From: Unio delphinus
Lineage: Eukaryota > Mollusca > Bivalvia > Unionida > Unionidae
Direction of reading: 5' to 3'
Assembly (NCBI GenBank): GCA_029339505.1
Contig: JAQISU010000108.1
Coordinates: 18,966,501 to 19,030,500, forward strand
Length of the DNA stretch: 64,000 nucleotides
Shown one piece after another: positions 13,677-26,900 of the stretch. Position numbers and translations under genes: made by a program. The first letter of the stretch is position 1. Each line of letters opens with the position of its first letter. Under the pieces are notes generated by a model. It ran no database searches. It saw nothing but the letters and a program-made list of their open reading frames with translations, and was not told the DNA's origin.

Positions 13677-13874
13677 TTACAAACGAGAGGTTAAATCTTC
13701 TAGCAGACACTTCTTATAAAGAATCCAATCTTCTTTGATCTGTAAATTTTCCTGAAATGTTTCCTCGTCAGGAAATGGACGGATATTGTACCTCATTCTT
13801 TTCTTGACCAATTCATTAGCATGTTTCACATAAAATGCCTTGGATAGCATGACACACTCTGCACCCTGGCTGAC
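13677..13874 (-). CDS. Last coding exon, putative CNBD2-like protein
   Basis: On the minus strand a clean acceptor (GGGTTTTTCTTTAG) is followed by 65 codons without a stop, then TAA at 13679-13677. The peptide starts VSQGAECVMLSKAFYVKHAN and continues with KKRMRYNIRPFPDEETFQEN and a tryptophan-containing end (KEDWILYKKCLLED). From memory, a GAEC-x-x-(L/I)-S-K segment, then a Y/FP-x-EE-x-(L/F)QENLQ segment and W-x-x-YK, closes CNBD2-type proteins. These are cyclic-nucleotide-binding-domain proteins known mainly from sperm and ciliated cells. The exon begins in phase 0 and joins in frame to the exon at 43485-43544, giving SVSLVSQGAECVML over the junction. That makes the intron 29.6 kb. Coding status is well supported; the family name is a recollection that needs a search. 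Confidence 0.72.
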   Translation of the reverse strand, partial: VSQGAECVMLSKAFYVKHANELVKKRMRYNIRPFPDEETFQENLQIKEDWILYKKCLLEDLTSRL

Positions 13875-14276
13875 CTAAAGAAAAACCCAAATACAAATTA
13901 TATGATGCACACATTTTGTATGGCATGTTTATTTATTTAATATAGACCTTTTACGGGTAAACACGTAGAATATAACCCTTTGCTTATAGTGTTCACAGCA
14001 TAATATGTTTTAAATGTTATCACATGACCACGTTCCTTGAAGAAACACTTTCCTAGTATAAAGTAAAACGTGTGTTTCACAAGACTGCGGAAACAATTCA
14101 AGAGACTCGCAGAAATTGTTCTTAAGTTACTCTCACCTGACAAGAACTCTGACTAGTTCCAAAGTGATCTTACTTAATTTTCCAAACAATTGTTAAAGTA
14201 ACTTGTACGTGATAAAAACTACAAATAGTTGATAAGTTACAAATACAAAACATGAGCTCTAAAAACTAGTAAACTA

Positions 14277-14545
14277 ATGACACTAGACGTGTGCTTACAA
14301 ACAGTTACTAACTTACTGACACTGAACGAGTGCTTTCAAACAGTTACTACATTACTGACACTAGACGAGTGTTTTCAAACAGTTACTAAACTACTGACAC
14401 TAGACGAGTGTTTTCAAACAGTTACTAAACTACTGACACTAGACGAGTGCTTTCAAACAGTTACTATATTACTGACACTAGACGAGTGTTTTCGAACGGT
14501 TACTAAACTACTGACACTAGACGAGTGCTTTCAAACAATTGATAA
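14277..14545. repeat. 39-bp minisatellite, 7 copies
   Basis: Unit: ACTGACACTAGACGAGTG plus TTTTCAAACAGTTACTAAACT. Because 39 is a multiple of three, a plus ORF of 124 codons (LTLDECFQTVTKL repeated) runs through it. The ORF has no homology I know and is taken as an artefact. Confidence 0.95.
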
Positions 14546-14989
14546 GCTATGCGCACCTGACAAGAGTCTCGAAACAGTTAACTGCACACAATACCAAACA
14601 GTCATCATTGTAAGCAAAATGAAATGCAAAACGGTATTGTGCATGACATAAAAGCATATATATTTACTAGAGTTCACTAGAGCTGAGCTGTCTATAGCTG
14701 TCTAAAGCTGAATAGAGATGTCTAGATCTGTCTGTATATATGTACGTATGTCGGTACATGTGGTGGAGCCACGAATGTAGACGTAGCTAATTTAGTGGTG
14801 CTGTATGTACGTGTGTATACGTAAGACTGTACATGTGGTGGATACATGAAGGGTGTGAACGGCCGATACATGTATGACCCAACCCAAGGACTCTGTGAAA
14901 TGTGCGGTTCATCAGTTTATGAATCGTACGACTCTACAAGGGTCAAGAAGCTTATGTTTGTTCCGGTAATTGTTTCAACTGGGTACATG

Positions 14990-15715
14990 TTCTTTTATAT
15001 GAGATTATTTGAATCTCAGTTGTGGAGATTATGTGAATCTCACTTACAGTGCATAACATTATTTGAAACACATTCGAATACATTGAGAGTATTTGAATCT
15101 CAAACGTAGTCCATTCGTGAGATTGTGCGAATCTCTCTTACAGTGCATAAGATTTTTTGAAACACATTCGAATACATTGAGAGTATTTGAATCTCAAACG
15201 TAGTCCATTCGTGAGATTGTGTGAATCTCTCTTACAGTGCATAACATATTTTGAAACACATTCGAATACATTGAGAGTATTTGAATCTCAAACGTAGTCC
15301 ATTCGTGAGATTGTGTGATTCTCTCTTACAGTGCATAACAATTTTTGAAACACATTCGAATACATTGAGAGTATTTGAATCTCAAACGTAGTCCATTCGT
15401 GAGATTGTGCGAATCTCTCTTACAGTGCATAACATTTTTTGAAACACATTCGAATACATTGAGAGTATTTGAATCTCAAACGTAGTCCATTCGTGAGATT
15501 GTGTGAATCTCTCTTACAGTGCATAACATATTTTGAAACACATTCGAATACATTGAGAGTATTTGAATCTCAAACGTAGTCCATTCGTGAGATTGTGTGA
15601 TTCTCTCTTACAGTGCATAACAATTTTTGAAACACATTCGAATACATTGAGAGTATTTGAATCTCAATCGTTGTCCGTACCGGAGATTATGTGAATCTCT
15701 CTTACAGTGCATAAT
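14990..15715. repeat. 94-bp satellite, about 7.5 copies, with 3-unit higher order
   Basis: GTGAGATTGTG recurs at 15117, 15211, 15305, 15399, 15493 and 15587, exactly 94 bases apart. Variant positions (GTGCGAATC, GTGTGAATC, GTGTGATTC, and the bases after GTGCATAA) cycle with period three, so units 1-3 match units 4-6 almost perfectly (282 bp higher-order period). Each unit contains GAGATT/AATCTC words that could pair. Confidence 0.96.
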
Positions 15716-15735
15716 AGTATTTGCCACGTATCTGC

Positions 15736-15932
15736 AGACTATAAATTGCTATTCAGACAATAAATTGATATTCAGAGTATAAATTGCTATTCAGACAATA
15801 AATTTATATTCAGAGTATAAATTGCTATTCAGACAATAAATTGATATTCAGACTATAAATTGCTATTCAGACAATAAATTGCTATTCAGACAATAAATTG
15901 ATATTCAGACTATAAATTGCTATTCAAACTGT
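15736..15932. repeat. 19-bp minisatellite, about 10 copies
   Basis: Unit TTGCTATTCAGACAATAAA, alternating with TTGATATTCAGAGTATAAA variants. It starts about 20 bases after the 94-bp array ends. Confidence 0.94.
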
Positions 15933-15951
15933 ATATAAGTAGTTCACTTAC

Positions 15952-16071
15952 CCAAGATTTTTGTCGGGATCAAGAGCCGTATTTAATGCATTTAATGTCG
16001 GATTTGCCAAAACAGTTGGGGGAAAAGTATGTTGATAATAGAGAGATATATTAAGATATTGAATTTGCTTT
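15952..16071 (-). CDS. Candidate exon, function unknown
   Basis: A very good minus donor (CTTGG|GTAAGTG) closes a 120-base stretch that is open in one frame and reads FPPTVLANPTLNALNTALDP near its end. The proposed acceptor (ATTACAATAG) is weak. Its phase does not fit between the exons at 43485 and 13874 of the CNBD2-like gene, so it would have to be alternative, belong to another transcript, or be chance. Confidence 0.22.
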
Positions 16072-17261
16072 CTATTGTAATTGTAATGGATGCTCCGTCT
16101 AATATGGAAATATTTAACTCGTGTATTCTAAGACCCACCAGTATGCTAAGACTGCGAACCATATATTTAGCTCACGTATTCTAGGAACAACCATTATATT
16201 CGGTCTGGAAATCACATGTTACACTCAGGCGAGTTTAGAGACTAGTGAGAAAGTCATTAAAACCTAGAGACAGTATATGGGTATCCGCCATGTACGTTAT
16301 CTCCATGTGGGTATCCGCCATATCCGGTATGTGGATTATCTCCGTGTGGGTTTAGAGACTAGCTAGAAAATCATCTTGGGTCAGTAAGTGGGTTTCTTAC
16401 TGACCAACTCGAATGTGCCAGCACAATTGTTACAGTCTAACTTAATAATTCAGGAGATTAAAAACTATAAGTAAATTAGTACTGACAGTCAGGGCAAATA
16501 CAAGAGCCGGAATATTAAATCATTCACTGTTGATAGGAAGATCGATATTTCCCTCAAAAAGGAAGTACATGTTAATTATCTACCCATCAAAAGAGGCATC
16601 TGCGGAAACACTACTCTCTGTTCTTGTAAATGTTAACAGCATTCCAAGGGCTGCATTCGAAAGCCAAATAGATAATGAAGGTCCATATGTATGTGTCTCC
16701 TGTCATAGCAGTAATAAAGCTTCCAGTTATTATATCTGTACCGATATCATATATAGTTTTTAAACATACTGACGTAATTGTAGTAAAGTCTTTTATAGAA
16801 AACAAAACTCTTTAACAAGTGTTAGCAATTTGTTTTAATGCCTAAACCCAGCATTACCCATTTAAAAAATTGAATAAAATCAAGCAACGAACTTATTTTA
16901 AATGAAATATAGGTAGCTCTAAATAAAACAAATAACTTTGTTCTGACTTAAGTCTGTAGAATGCGAGGTCAGGGCTAATTGCTATTTGTCAAGTTTCTTG
17001 GGAGTGATGTTTGTAGTTTAGAATTGCTGTATAAATAATAAAAATAAAATATATCAAAACTGATGTCTAAATAATGATACCAGAATGTACCTCCTGTTGA
17101 AATGATGTTTAAATTATAATAATAGAATATATCTCCTTTATAATTGCTGTTTAACTAATAATACTAGAATGTATATCCAGTAGAATCGATCTATAAATAA
17201 TAATGCTGGAATCCATATCCTAAGGAATTGCTGCTTTGTTGTAATTCAGTCTCAAAGAGCA
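16072..17261. other. Unique intronic-type sequence
   Basis: It contains a small local duplication (GGGTATCCGCCATGT/ATC at about 16280-16345) and several AATAATA-rich segments near 17035-17210. No gene is supported; overlapping ORFs at 16530-16805 on both strands lack splice signals. Confidence 0.4.
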
Positions 17262-17267
17262 TATACC

Positions 17268-17329
<62 letters not shown>

Positions 17330-20300
17330 TAATGAGAACTTTGTATAGCGCCTAATCTTTAGAAGCTCCAAGCGCTTTAAAACATTAATAATGATATGAC
17401 TACAAAATAACTCTTTTTTAAAAAACATGAAATTAGAAAACATAAAAAAATGCTAATATTTGAGGTAGGAACATTATTAGGTCTTAACATTTGTTCTTGC
17501 AATCGAAAAAGGTGAATTTTAAGACCACTCATGAAAGGGATCACTATGTCTGTGTGTCTAATGGGCGATTCATTCCACCTTGCTGAGCTCTGGTATGCAG
17601 AACGTTGTCCATATGACTTTGATTTTATAATGGGCATAATGAGTATACGATTGTCAGAAGAGGAGCGTAAGTATCTTGCTGGTGTATACACATGGGTGAG
17701 GTCGGATAGGTATGCTGGACTGGCGTCCGTTAGTGAAACGTTGCACAGAGAACAAATTCTGTTTGATTCTGGATTGAATGGATCGCCAGTGTAGGGTACA
17801 GAGCAGCGGGAAGGTGTTCTCTGAACGTGGTACTCTAAGGGTGATCCCAGAACCTGTGTTTTGACCTTTTTGAAGTTTCTGGAGTAGATATTGAGGCGAA
17901 CCAGACAGAATTGAGTTAGAATAGTCCAGTCTTGAAGGTACTAATGAACACACAAGTGTTTTAATGGCATCAACTGAAACATATTTACGAATGGAGGTGA
18001 TCTGTCTCAGCTCTAGATATGCAGCCTTACATATTTTCATGACATGTTGGTGCAATGTGCGAGTACTCTCTAGATAAACACCTTGGTTTCGTACCGACTG
18101 TGTGAAATTACTGTTGATGTTGCTGATATTTATTGTTGGAGGTAAGGGATGTGAATCAGGAAATATTTGTGTTATGATCATAACAGCCTCAGTTGTATCA
18201 TCATTCATTTGCAGCTTGTTACATGTGATCCATGATTTTACATCAGAAATGCACCTCTCTAGTCCATGTATGGTAGCATCACCTTTAGTTGGGTGGCTAT
18301 ATTTCCATATTTGGGTGTCATCTTCGTATGATTGGTGAGACACTGGGTGATGATCAATGACACCTGTGAGCGGCTGAGTGTACATAATGAAGATACCAGG
18401 TACAAGAACAGACCCATGTCGAACACCACAACATAGACGAACTGGGCTGGAGTGTATTCCATTTGCAGATAAAATTTGTGTCCTGTTGACTAAGTAGGAC
18501 TTGAACCAATGTAAGGTTGTATTGAGCATGCCAAATACATGCTGGAGACGGTGAAGTAATGTCATGGTATATTGTGTCATATGCTGCAGACAAATCAAGG
18601 AGGGTAAGGACTGTAATCGCACCGCTATGTAATGTCGTTAACTACTTTCAAAAGAGTAGTTTCAGTACTTTAGCAAGGACGATATGCATACTGTATGACT
18701 GTACATTGCTACAAAAAAGACTGTTTGGATTCAATTGAGATACAGGTTGGGTTAAGTTTTTCTAAGTTTTTATATCAACGGGTGATATGAAAACTGGAAT
18801 GTGCTTCTTTAAATCGTTATGGTCAAGATTTCGTTTCTTCAGCAGGAGCTTTAAAATAACAGTTTTAAAAAATGATGGGAATTTTCCCGGATAGGACAGG
18901 TATTAATAACATCAGTTAGTGAAGGCAATATTGGATCTAAGCACTCAAGCAGCAGTGATGTTGGAATTGGACATGACTTTGGTGCACTCGTTATCACGAA
19001 TGACCGTACAAAATCCATGGAGACAGGTTCAAATGCTCCTAAAGGTTGTTGTTGAAATTCTGTATCGTAACTGCATGGTGGTGACTCAATTGAAATTGTG
19101 TTGTCAAGCGAATCTTTAATGGTTCGTACTTTGTCACGGAAGAAATTTGCAAATAGTTTCGGAAGGTCTACTGGAGAGGAGGTAGTTGGAAGTGGTGTAC
19201 ATTTGTTCCTTGACATTAGTTTGTTTGTTATCTCGTAGAGCTCTTTAAACATACACCTGCCTGCTCAGCAGAAGTTTAGTTTGTTAATAAACTCAATAAA
19301 CTCTTTGCATCTGTGATTCTCCGTGATCTTATTACTGTAGTGGGATAATTTGGCTAAATGTAGTATCTTTGTGATATTCTTTTTAGTGGTTTCATAGAGT
19401 TGTTTATGAATTGTTAGTCTGGTGGAAAGCCAAAGCCTCTCTGCTTTTCGGCGATTGCTTTTAGCAGTGCAAAGCTGGTCTTTAATACTGCTATACCATG
19501 GAGAACACTTTTTAATTGACACTCTGCACTTGGTGGCTGGGGCATGTTTTTTAAGCAATGAACTCAGGCATTTATCGAGTTGGTCTGCTCTAGGAGGTAA
19601 GAACTTTGTCAGTTTCCTAGGATGTCATGCATGAATTTGGTTCTATTTATCATACGGAGGTTTATCTTAGTAGCAAATAAAGGTGGAGGGGGATCAGGGA
19701 CTGATACGTCCAGATGGCATATAATTCAGAGGTGATCTGATGTAAGTTCATGGGATACAAGGGTCAATCGCGGAATATTATCATCAGGTCTTTGAAGAAT
19801 TCAATCTAAAATGTGACCATGTTTGTGGGTGGAAAGGTTAACTGACTGTTTAAGGGAGAAAACATGAATGGAATATAGGAGTTTTTACGTGTATTAGTTT
19901 CCAGGACAGTCAGTGTGAAAGTTGAAATCTCCAAGAATAATCAGGTTGACACCTATCGAATTTCCATACTCCAGGAGATTCGGAAACTTCTTTAAACAAG
20001 CGATTCAGTCAGCTTGTTATTTTCTACTAGTTAGAGGCATAAAAAACTGGACTAACCTTTGTTCCCGTGTGAGTGTTGTTTGGACTAGTTCAAACGATAT
20101 GTGGCGGAAATTGAAGATTGTGTTGTTTTTAAGACATTTTATCATGGAATTCTTTGTAATGACAGCAATTCCGCGAGTTTGGCGAGGGAACGCCTTGATG
20201 AAGTAACCGGTGAGTGTTAAATCCTAGCACATGGGATTATCGACTGATCTTTTAATCCATGTTTCTGTAAGGAAAAAGATGTCGATATTTTTTGATCGTT

Positions 20301-20610
20301 GATAAAATTAACTATTTCTGTGCGCTTTTCCGGTGGTCCTAGTGATTGGACGCTGATAATGCAATACACAGTGGTATTTCTGTGACAGTTAACACAACAG
20401 TTGACGATTTAAGGAGTTGCACCAGGTGATTTAAATTAACGGCCGAAATGAAATTTAGATTGTTTAGCTGGAAAGGGCGAAATGAAGATAATTCTTCTTC
20501 CTGTTCTACACCAGCCAGATTTGAAACAACATTGTTTTCGCGTCCGTTTACATTTAAGTAATGATAAATGTGGTGCCAGTTCCACGTGATGGCGTTTTTG
20601 TTCAAAAACA
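17262..20610 (-). mobile_element. CR1/L2-like LINE, copy 2, near full length, decayed
   Basis: Second antisense copy of the same family as copy 1. Its 3' tail is a (TAA)n run (17265-17328) beside CCTAATCTTTAGAAGCTCC. The longest intact piece is the RT (18622-17654), with LHRLQHVFGMLN, a degraded CCGVRHGSVLVPG box, and YEDD in place of the catalytic YADD. The C-terminal region (YTPARYLR, SYGQRS) follows at 17691-17377. Linker and 5' coding pieces are at 19252-18851 and 19558-19265. The endonuclease at 19650-20340 is broken by frameshifts. The upstream part (about 20340-20610) matches copy 1 and encodes EQEEELSSFRPFQLNNLNF before the shared LKSSTVV. It lies in the 29.6 kb intron. Confidence 0.93.
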
Positions 20611-20964
20611 AGGATGTCGTAACACTGGAGCAATACAGCTGAGAAAAATTATAATTGTTCTCTTTTCCAAAACAAAGAGATGAAGAAACACATATAAACT
20701 GAACAACCACTGCATGATGAAACACAATAATGTAGACGAAGATGGACAACAAGCACGTATGTTATGAAAAACAACACAAAAGCGGAAGAGCCAGGTCAAA
20801 CCGGTTAAGAGATAGCGGTCATCTTTTCGGAATCTCAATTCCATGCAATACAATCCCCAGCAGAACATTTCATATTAGACACATAATAAAAATGGTACGT
20901 TAACATCATGACAGACATGTCATATTTGGCAAATAATGAAATGTCCATGAAAGCATACTGTAAT
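20611..20964. other. Unique spacer between LINE copy 2 and the satellite
   Basis: No element recognised. Overlapping minus ORFs (20868-20339) run from here into the LINE and have no known domain in this part. The right end (from about 20915) contains degenerate GTCATATTTGG and GTCATGTCAATT words that look like decayed satellite units. Confidence 0.4.
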
Positions 20965-23900
20965 TGTCATGTCAATTAATATAGAAAAATACCATATCCG
21001 TCATGTAATTAAATATCACAAAAATACCACATTCGTCACGTAATCAAATATCACAAAAATGCCATATTCGTCACGTAATTAAATATCACAAAAATGCCAT
21101 ATTCGTCACGTAATTCAATATCACACAAATACCATATTCGTCACGTAATTAAATATCACACAAAAATACCATATTCGTCACGTAATTAAGTATCACAAAT
21201 ATGCCATACTCGTCACGTAATTAAATATCACAAAAATGCCATATTCGTCACGTAATTAAATATCACAAAAATACCATATTCGTCATGTAATTCAATATGA
21301 CACAAAAATACCATATTCGTCACGTAATTCAATATCACACAAAAATACCATATTCGTCACGTAATTCAATATGACACAAAAATACCATATTCGTCACGTA
21401 ATTCAATATCACACAAAAATACCATATTCGTCACGTAATTCAATATAACAAAAATACCATATTCGTCACGTAATTCAATATCACAAAAATACCATATTCG
21501 TCACGTAATTAAATATCACACAAAAATACCATATTCGTCACGTAATCAAATATCACAAAAATACCACATTTGTTACGTAATTCAATATCACACAAAAATA
21601 CCATATTCGTCACGTAATTCAATATCACACAAAAATACCATATTCGTCACGTAATTCAATATCACAAAAATACCATATTCGTCACGTAATTAAATATCAC
21701 AAAAATACCATATTCGTCACGTAATTAAATATCACAAAAATACCATATTCGTCACGTAATTCGATATCACACAAAAATACCATATTCGTCACGTAATTAA
21801 ATATCACAAAAATACCATATTCGTCACGTAATTAAATATCACAAAAACACCACATTTGTTACGTAATTCAATATCACACAAAAATACCATTTTCGTCATG
21901 TAATTAAATATCACAAAAATACCACATTTGTTACGTAATTCAATATCACACAAAAATACCATATTCGTCACGTAATTCAATATAACAAAAATACCATATT
22001 CGTCACGTAATTCAATATCACACAAAAATACCATATTCGTCACGTAATTCAATATAAAAAAAATACCATATTTTTCACGTAATTAAATATCACACAAAAA
22101 TACCTAACTCGTCACGTAATTCAATATCACACAAAAAAACCATATTCGTCACGTAATCAAATATCACAAAAATACCACATTTGTTACGTAATTCAATATC
22201 ACACAAAAATACCATATTCGTCACGTAATTCAATATAACAAAAATACCATATTCGTCACGTAATTCAATATCACACAAAAATACCATATTCGTCACGTAA
22301 TTCAATATAACAAAAATACCATATTCGTCACGTAATTCAATATCACAAAAATACCATATTTTTCACGTAATTAAATATCACACTAAAATACCATATTCAT
22401 CACGTAATTCAATATCACACAAAAATACCATATTCGTCACGTAATTAAATATCACAAAAATACCATATTCGTCACGTAATTAAATATCACAAAAACACCA
22501 CATTTGTTACGTAATTCAATATCACACAAAAATACCATTTTCGTCATGTAATTAAATATCACAAAAATACCACATTCGTCACATAATCAAATATCACAAA
22601 AATGCCATATTCGTCACGTAATTAAATATCACAAAAATGCCATATTCGTCACGTAATTCAATATCACACAAATACCATATTCGTCACGTAATTAAATATC
22701 ACACAAAAATACCATATTCGTCACGTAATTAAGTATCACAAAAATGCCATACTCGTCACGTAATTAAATATAACAAAAATGCCATATTCGTCACGTAATT
22801 CAATATCACACAAAAATACCATATTCGTCACGTAATTCAATATCACACAAAAATACCATATTCGTCACGTAATTCAATATCACACAAAAATAGCATATTC
22901 CTCACGTAATTCAATATCACAAAAATACCATATACGTCACGTAATTCAATATCACACAAAAATACCATATTCGTCACGTAATTCAATATCACAAAAATAC
23001 CATATTCGTCACGTAATTAAATATCACAAAAATGCCATATTCGTCACGTAATTAAACATCACAAACATGCCATATTCGTCACGTAATTCAATATCACAAA
23101 AATACCTTATTCGTCACGTAATTCAATATCACACAAAAATACCATATTCGTCACATAATTCAATATCACAAAAATGCCATATTCGTCACGCAATTAAACA
23201 TCACAAAATTGCCATATTCGTCACGTAATTGAACATCACACAAAATACCATATTCGTCACGTAATTCAATATCACAAAAATACCATATTCGTCACGTAAT
23301 TCAATATCACACAAAAATACCATATTTTTCACGTAATTAAATATCACACAAAAATACCATATTCGTCACGTAATCAAATATCACAAAAATACCATATTCG
23401 TCACGTAATAAAATATCACAAAAATACCATATTCGTCACGTCATTAAATATCACAAAAATACCACATTTGTTACGTAATTCAATATCACACAAAAATACC
23501 ATTTTCGTCGCGTAATTCAATATCACAAAAATACCATATTCGTCACGTAATTCAATATCACACAAAAATACCATATTCGTCACGTAATTCAATATCACAC
23601 AAAAATACCATATTCGTCACTTAATTCAATATCACAAAAATACCATATTCGTCACGTAATTCAATATCACACAAAAATACCATATTCGTCACGTAATTCA
23701 ATATAACAAAAATACCATATTCGTCACGTAATTAAATATCACAAAAATGCCATATTCGTCACGTAATTAAACATCACAAAAATGCCATATTCGTTACGTA
23801 ATTAAACATCACAAAAATGCCATATTCGTCACGTAATTAAACATCACAAAAATGCCATATTCGTCACGTAATTCAATATCACACAAAAATACCATATTCG

Positions 23901-26900
23901 TCACGTAATTCAATATCACAAAAATACCATATTCGTCACGTAATTCAATATCACACAAAAATACCATATTCGTCACGTAATTCAATATCACACAAAAATA
24001 CCATATTCGTCACGTAATTAAATATCACAAAAATACCATATTCGTCACGTAATTCAATATCACAAAAAAATACGATATTCGTCACGTAATTCAATATCAC
24101 AAAAATACCATATTCGTCACGTAATTCAATATCACAAAAATACCATATTCGTCACGTAATTCAATATCACACATAAATACCATATTCGTCACGTAATTAA
24201 ATATCATAAAATACCATATTCGTCACGTAATTAAACATCACAAAAATACCATATTCGTCACGTAATTCAATGTCACACAAAAATACCATATTCGTCACGT
24301 AATTCAATATCACAAAAATACCATATTCGTCACGTAATTCAATATCACACAAATACCATATTCGTCACGTAATTCAATATCACACAAAAATACCATATTC
24401 GTCACGTAATTCAATATCACACAAAAATACCATATTCGTCACGTAATTCAATATCACACAAAAATACCATATTCGTCACGTAATTAAATATCACAAAAAT
24501 ACCATATTCGTCACGTAATTCAATATCACACAAAAATACCATATTTGTCACGTAATTCAATATCACACAAAAATACCATATTCGTCACGTAATTAAATAT
24601 CACAAAAATACCATATTCGTCACGTAATTAAATATCACAAAAATACCACATTTGTTACGTAATTCAATATCACACAAAAATACCATTTTCGTCATGTAAT
24701 TAAATATCAAAAAAATACCATGTTCGTCACGTAATTCAATATCACAAAAATACCATATTCGTCACGTAATTAAATATCAAAAAAATACCATGTTCGTCAC
24801 GTAATTCAATATCACACAAAAATACCATATTTGTCACGTAATTCAATATCACACAAAAATACCATATTCGTCACGTAATTCAATATCACACAAAAATACC
24901 ATATTCGTCACGTAATTAAATATCACAAAAATACCATATTCGTCACGTAATTCAATATCACACAAAAATACCATATTCGTCACATAATTCAATATCACAA
25001 AAACACCATATTCGTCACGTAATTAAATATCACAAAAATACCATATTCGTCACGTAATTCAATATCACACAAAAATACCATATTCGTCACGTAATTAAAC
25101 ATCACAAAAATACCATATTCGTCACGTAATTCAATATCACACAAAAATACCATATTCGTCACGTAATTCAATATAACAAAAATACCATATTCGTCACGTA
25201 ATTCAATATCACACAAAAATACCATATTCGTCACGTAATTCAATATCACACAAAAATACCATATTCGTCACGTAATTCAATATCACACAAAAATACCATA
25301 TTCGTCACGTAATTCAATATGACAAAAATACCATATTCGTCACGTAATTCAATATCACACAAAAATACAATATTCGTCACGTAATTCAATATCACACAAA
25401 AATACCATATTCGTCACGTAATTCAATATCACACAAAAATACCATATTCGTCACGTAATTCAATATCACAAAAATACCATATTCGTCACGTAATTCAATA
25501 TCACACAAAAATACCATATTCGTCACGTAATTCAATATAACAAAATACCATATTCGTCACGTAATTAAATATCACAAAAATGCCATATTCGTCACGTAAT
25601 TAAATATCACAAAAATGCCATATTCGTTACGTAATTAAACATCACAAAAATGCCATATTCGTCACGTAATTTAACATCACAAAAATGCCATATTCGTCAC
25701 GTAATTCAATATCACACAAAAATACCATATTCGTCACGTAATTCAATATCACAAAAATACCATATTCGTCACGTAATTCAATATCACACAAAAATACCAT
25801 ATTCGTCACGTAATTCAATATCACACAAAAATACCATATTCGCCACGTAATTAAATATCACAAAAATACCATATTCGTCACGTAATTCAATATCACACAA
25901 AAATACCATATTCGTCACGTAATTCAATATCACAAAAATACCATATTCGTCACGTAATTCAATATCACAAAAATACCATATTCGTCACGTAATTCAAGAT
26001 CACACAAAAATACCATATTCGTCACGTAATTAAACATCACAAAAATACCATATTCGTCACGTAATTCAATATCACACATAAATACCATATTCGTCACGTA
26101 ATTCAATATCACAAAATACCATATTCGTCACGTAATTAAACATCACAAAAATACCATATTCGTCACGTAATTCAATATCACACAAAAATACCATATTCGT
26201 CACGTAATTCAATATCACAAAAATACCATATTCGTCACGTAATTCAATATCACAAAAATACCATATTCGTCACGTAATTCAATATCACACAAAAATACCA
26301 TATTCGTCACGTAATTCAATATCACACAAAAATACCATATTCGTCACGTAATTCAATATCACAAAAATACCATATTCGTTACGTAATTAAATATCACAAA
26401 AATACCATATTCGTCACGTAATTCAATATCACACAAAAATACCATATTTGTCACGTAATTCAATATCACACAAAAATACCATATTCGTCACGTAATTCAA
26501 TATCACACAAAAATACCATATTCGTCACGTAATTAAATATCACAAAAATACCATATTCGTCACGTAATTCAATATCACAAAAATACCATATTCGTCACGT
26601 AATTAAATATCACAAAAATACCATATTCGTCACGTAATTCAATATCACACAAAAATACCATATTTGTCACGTAATTCAATATCACACAAAAATACCATAT
26701 TCGTCACGTAATTCAATATCACACAAAAATACCATATTCGTCACGTAATTAAATATCACAAAAATACCATATTCGTCACGTAATTCAATATCACACAAAA
26801 ATACCATATTCGTGACGTAATTCAATATAACAAAAATACCATATTCGTCACGTAATTAAATATCACAAAAATACCATATTCGTCACGTAATTCAATATCA

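Noticed and set aside
14277..14651. 124-codon ORF LTLDECFQTVTKL repeats
   Set aside because: Produced by a 39-bp minisatellite; the non-repeat end has no known domain.
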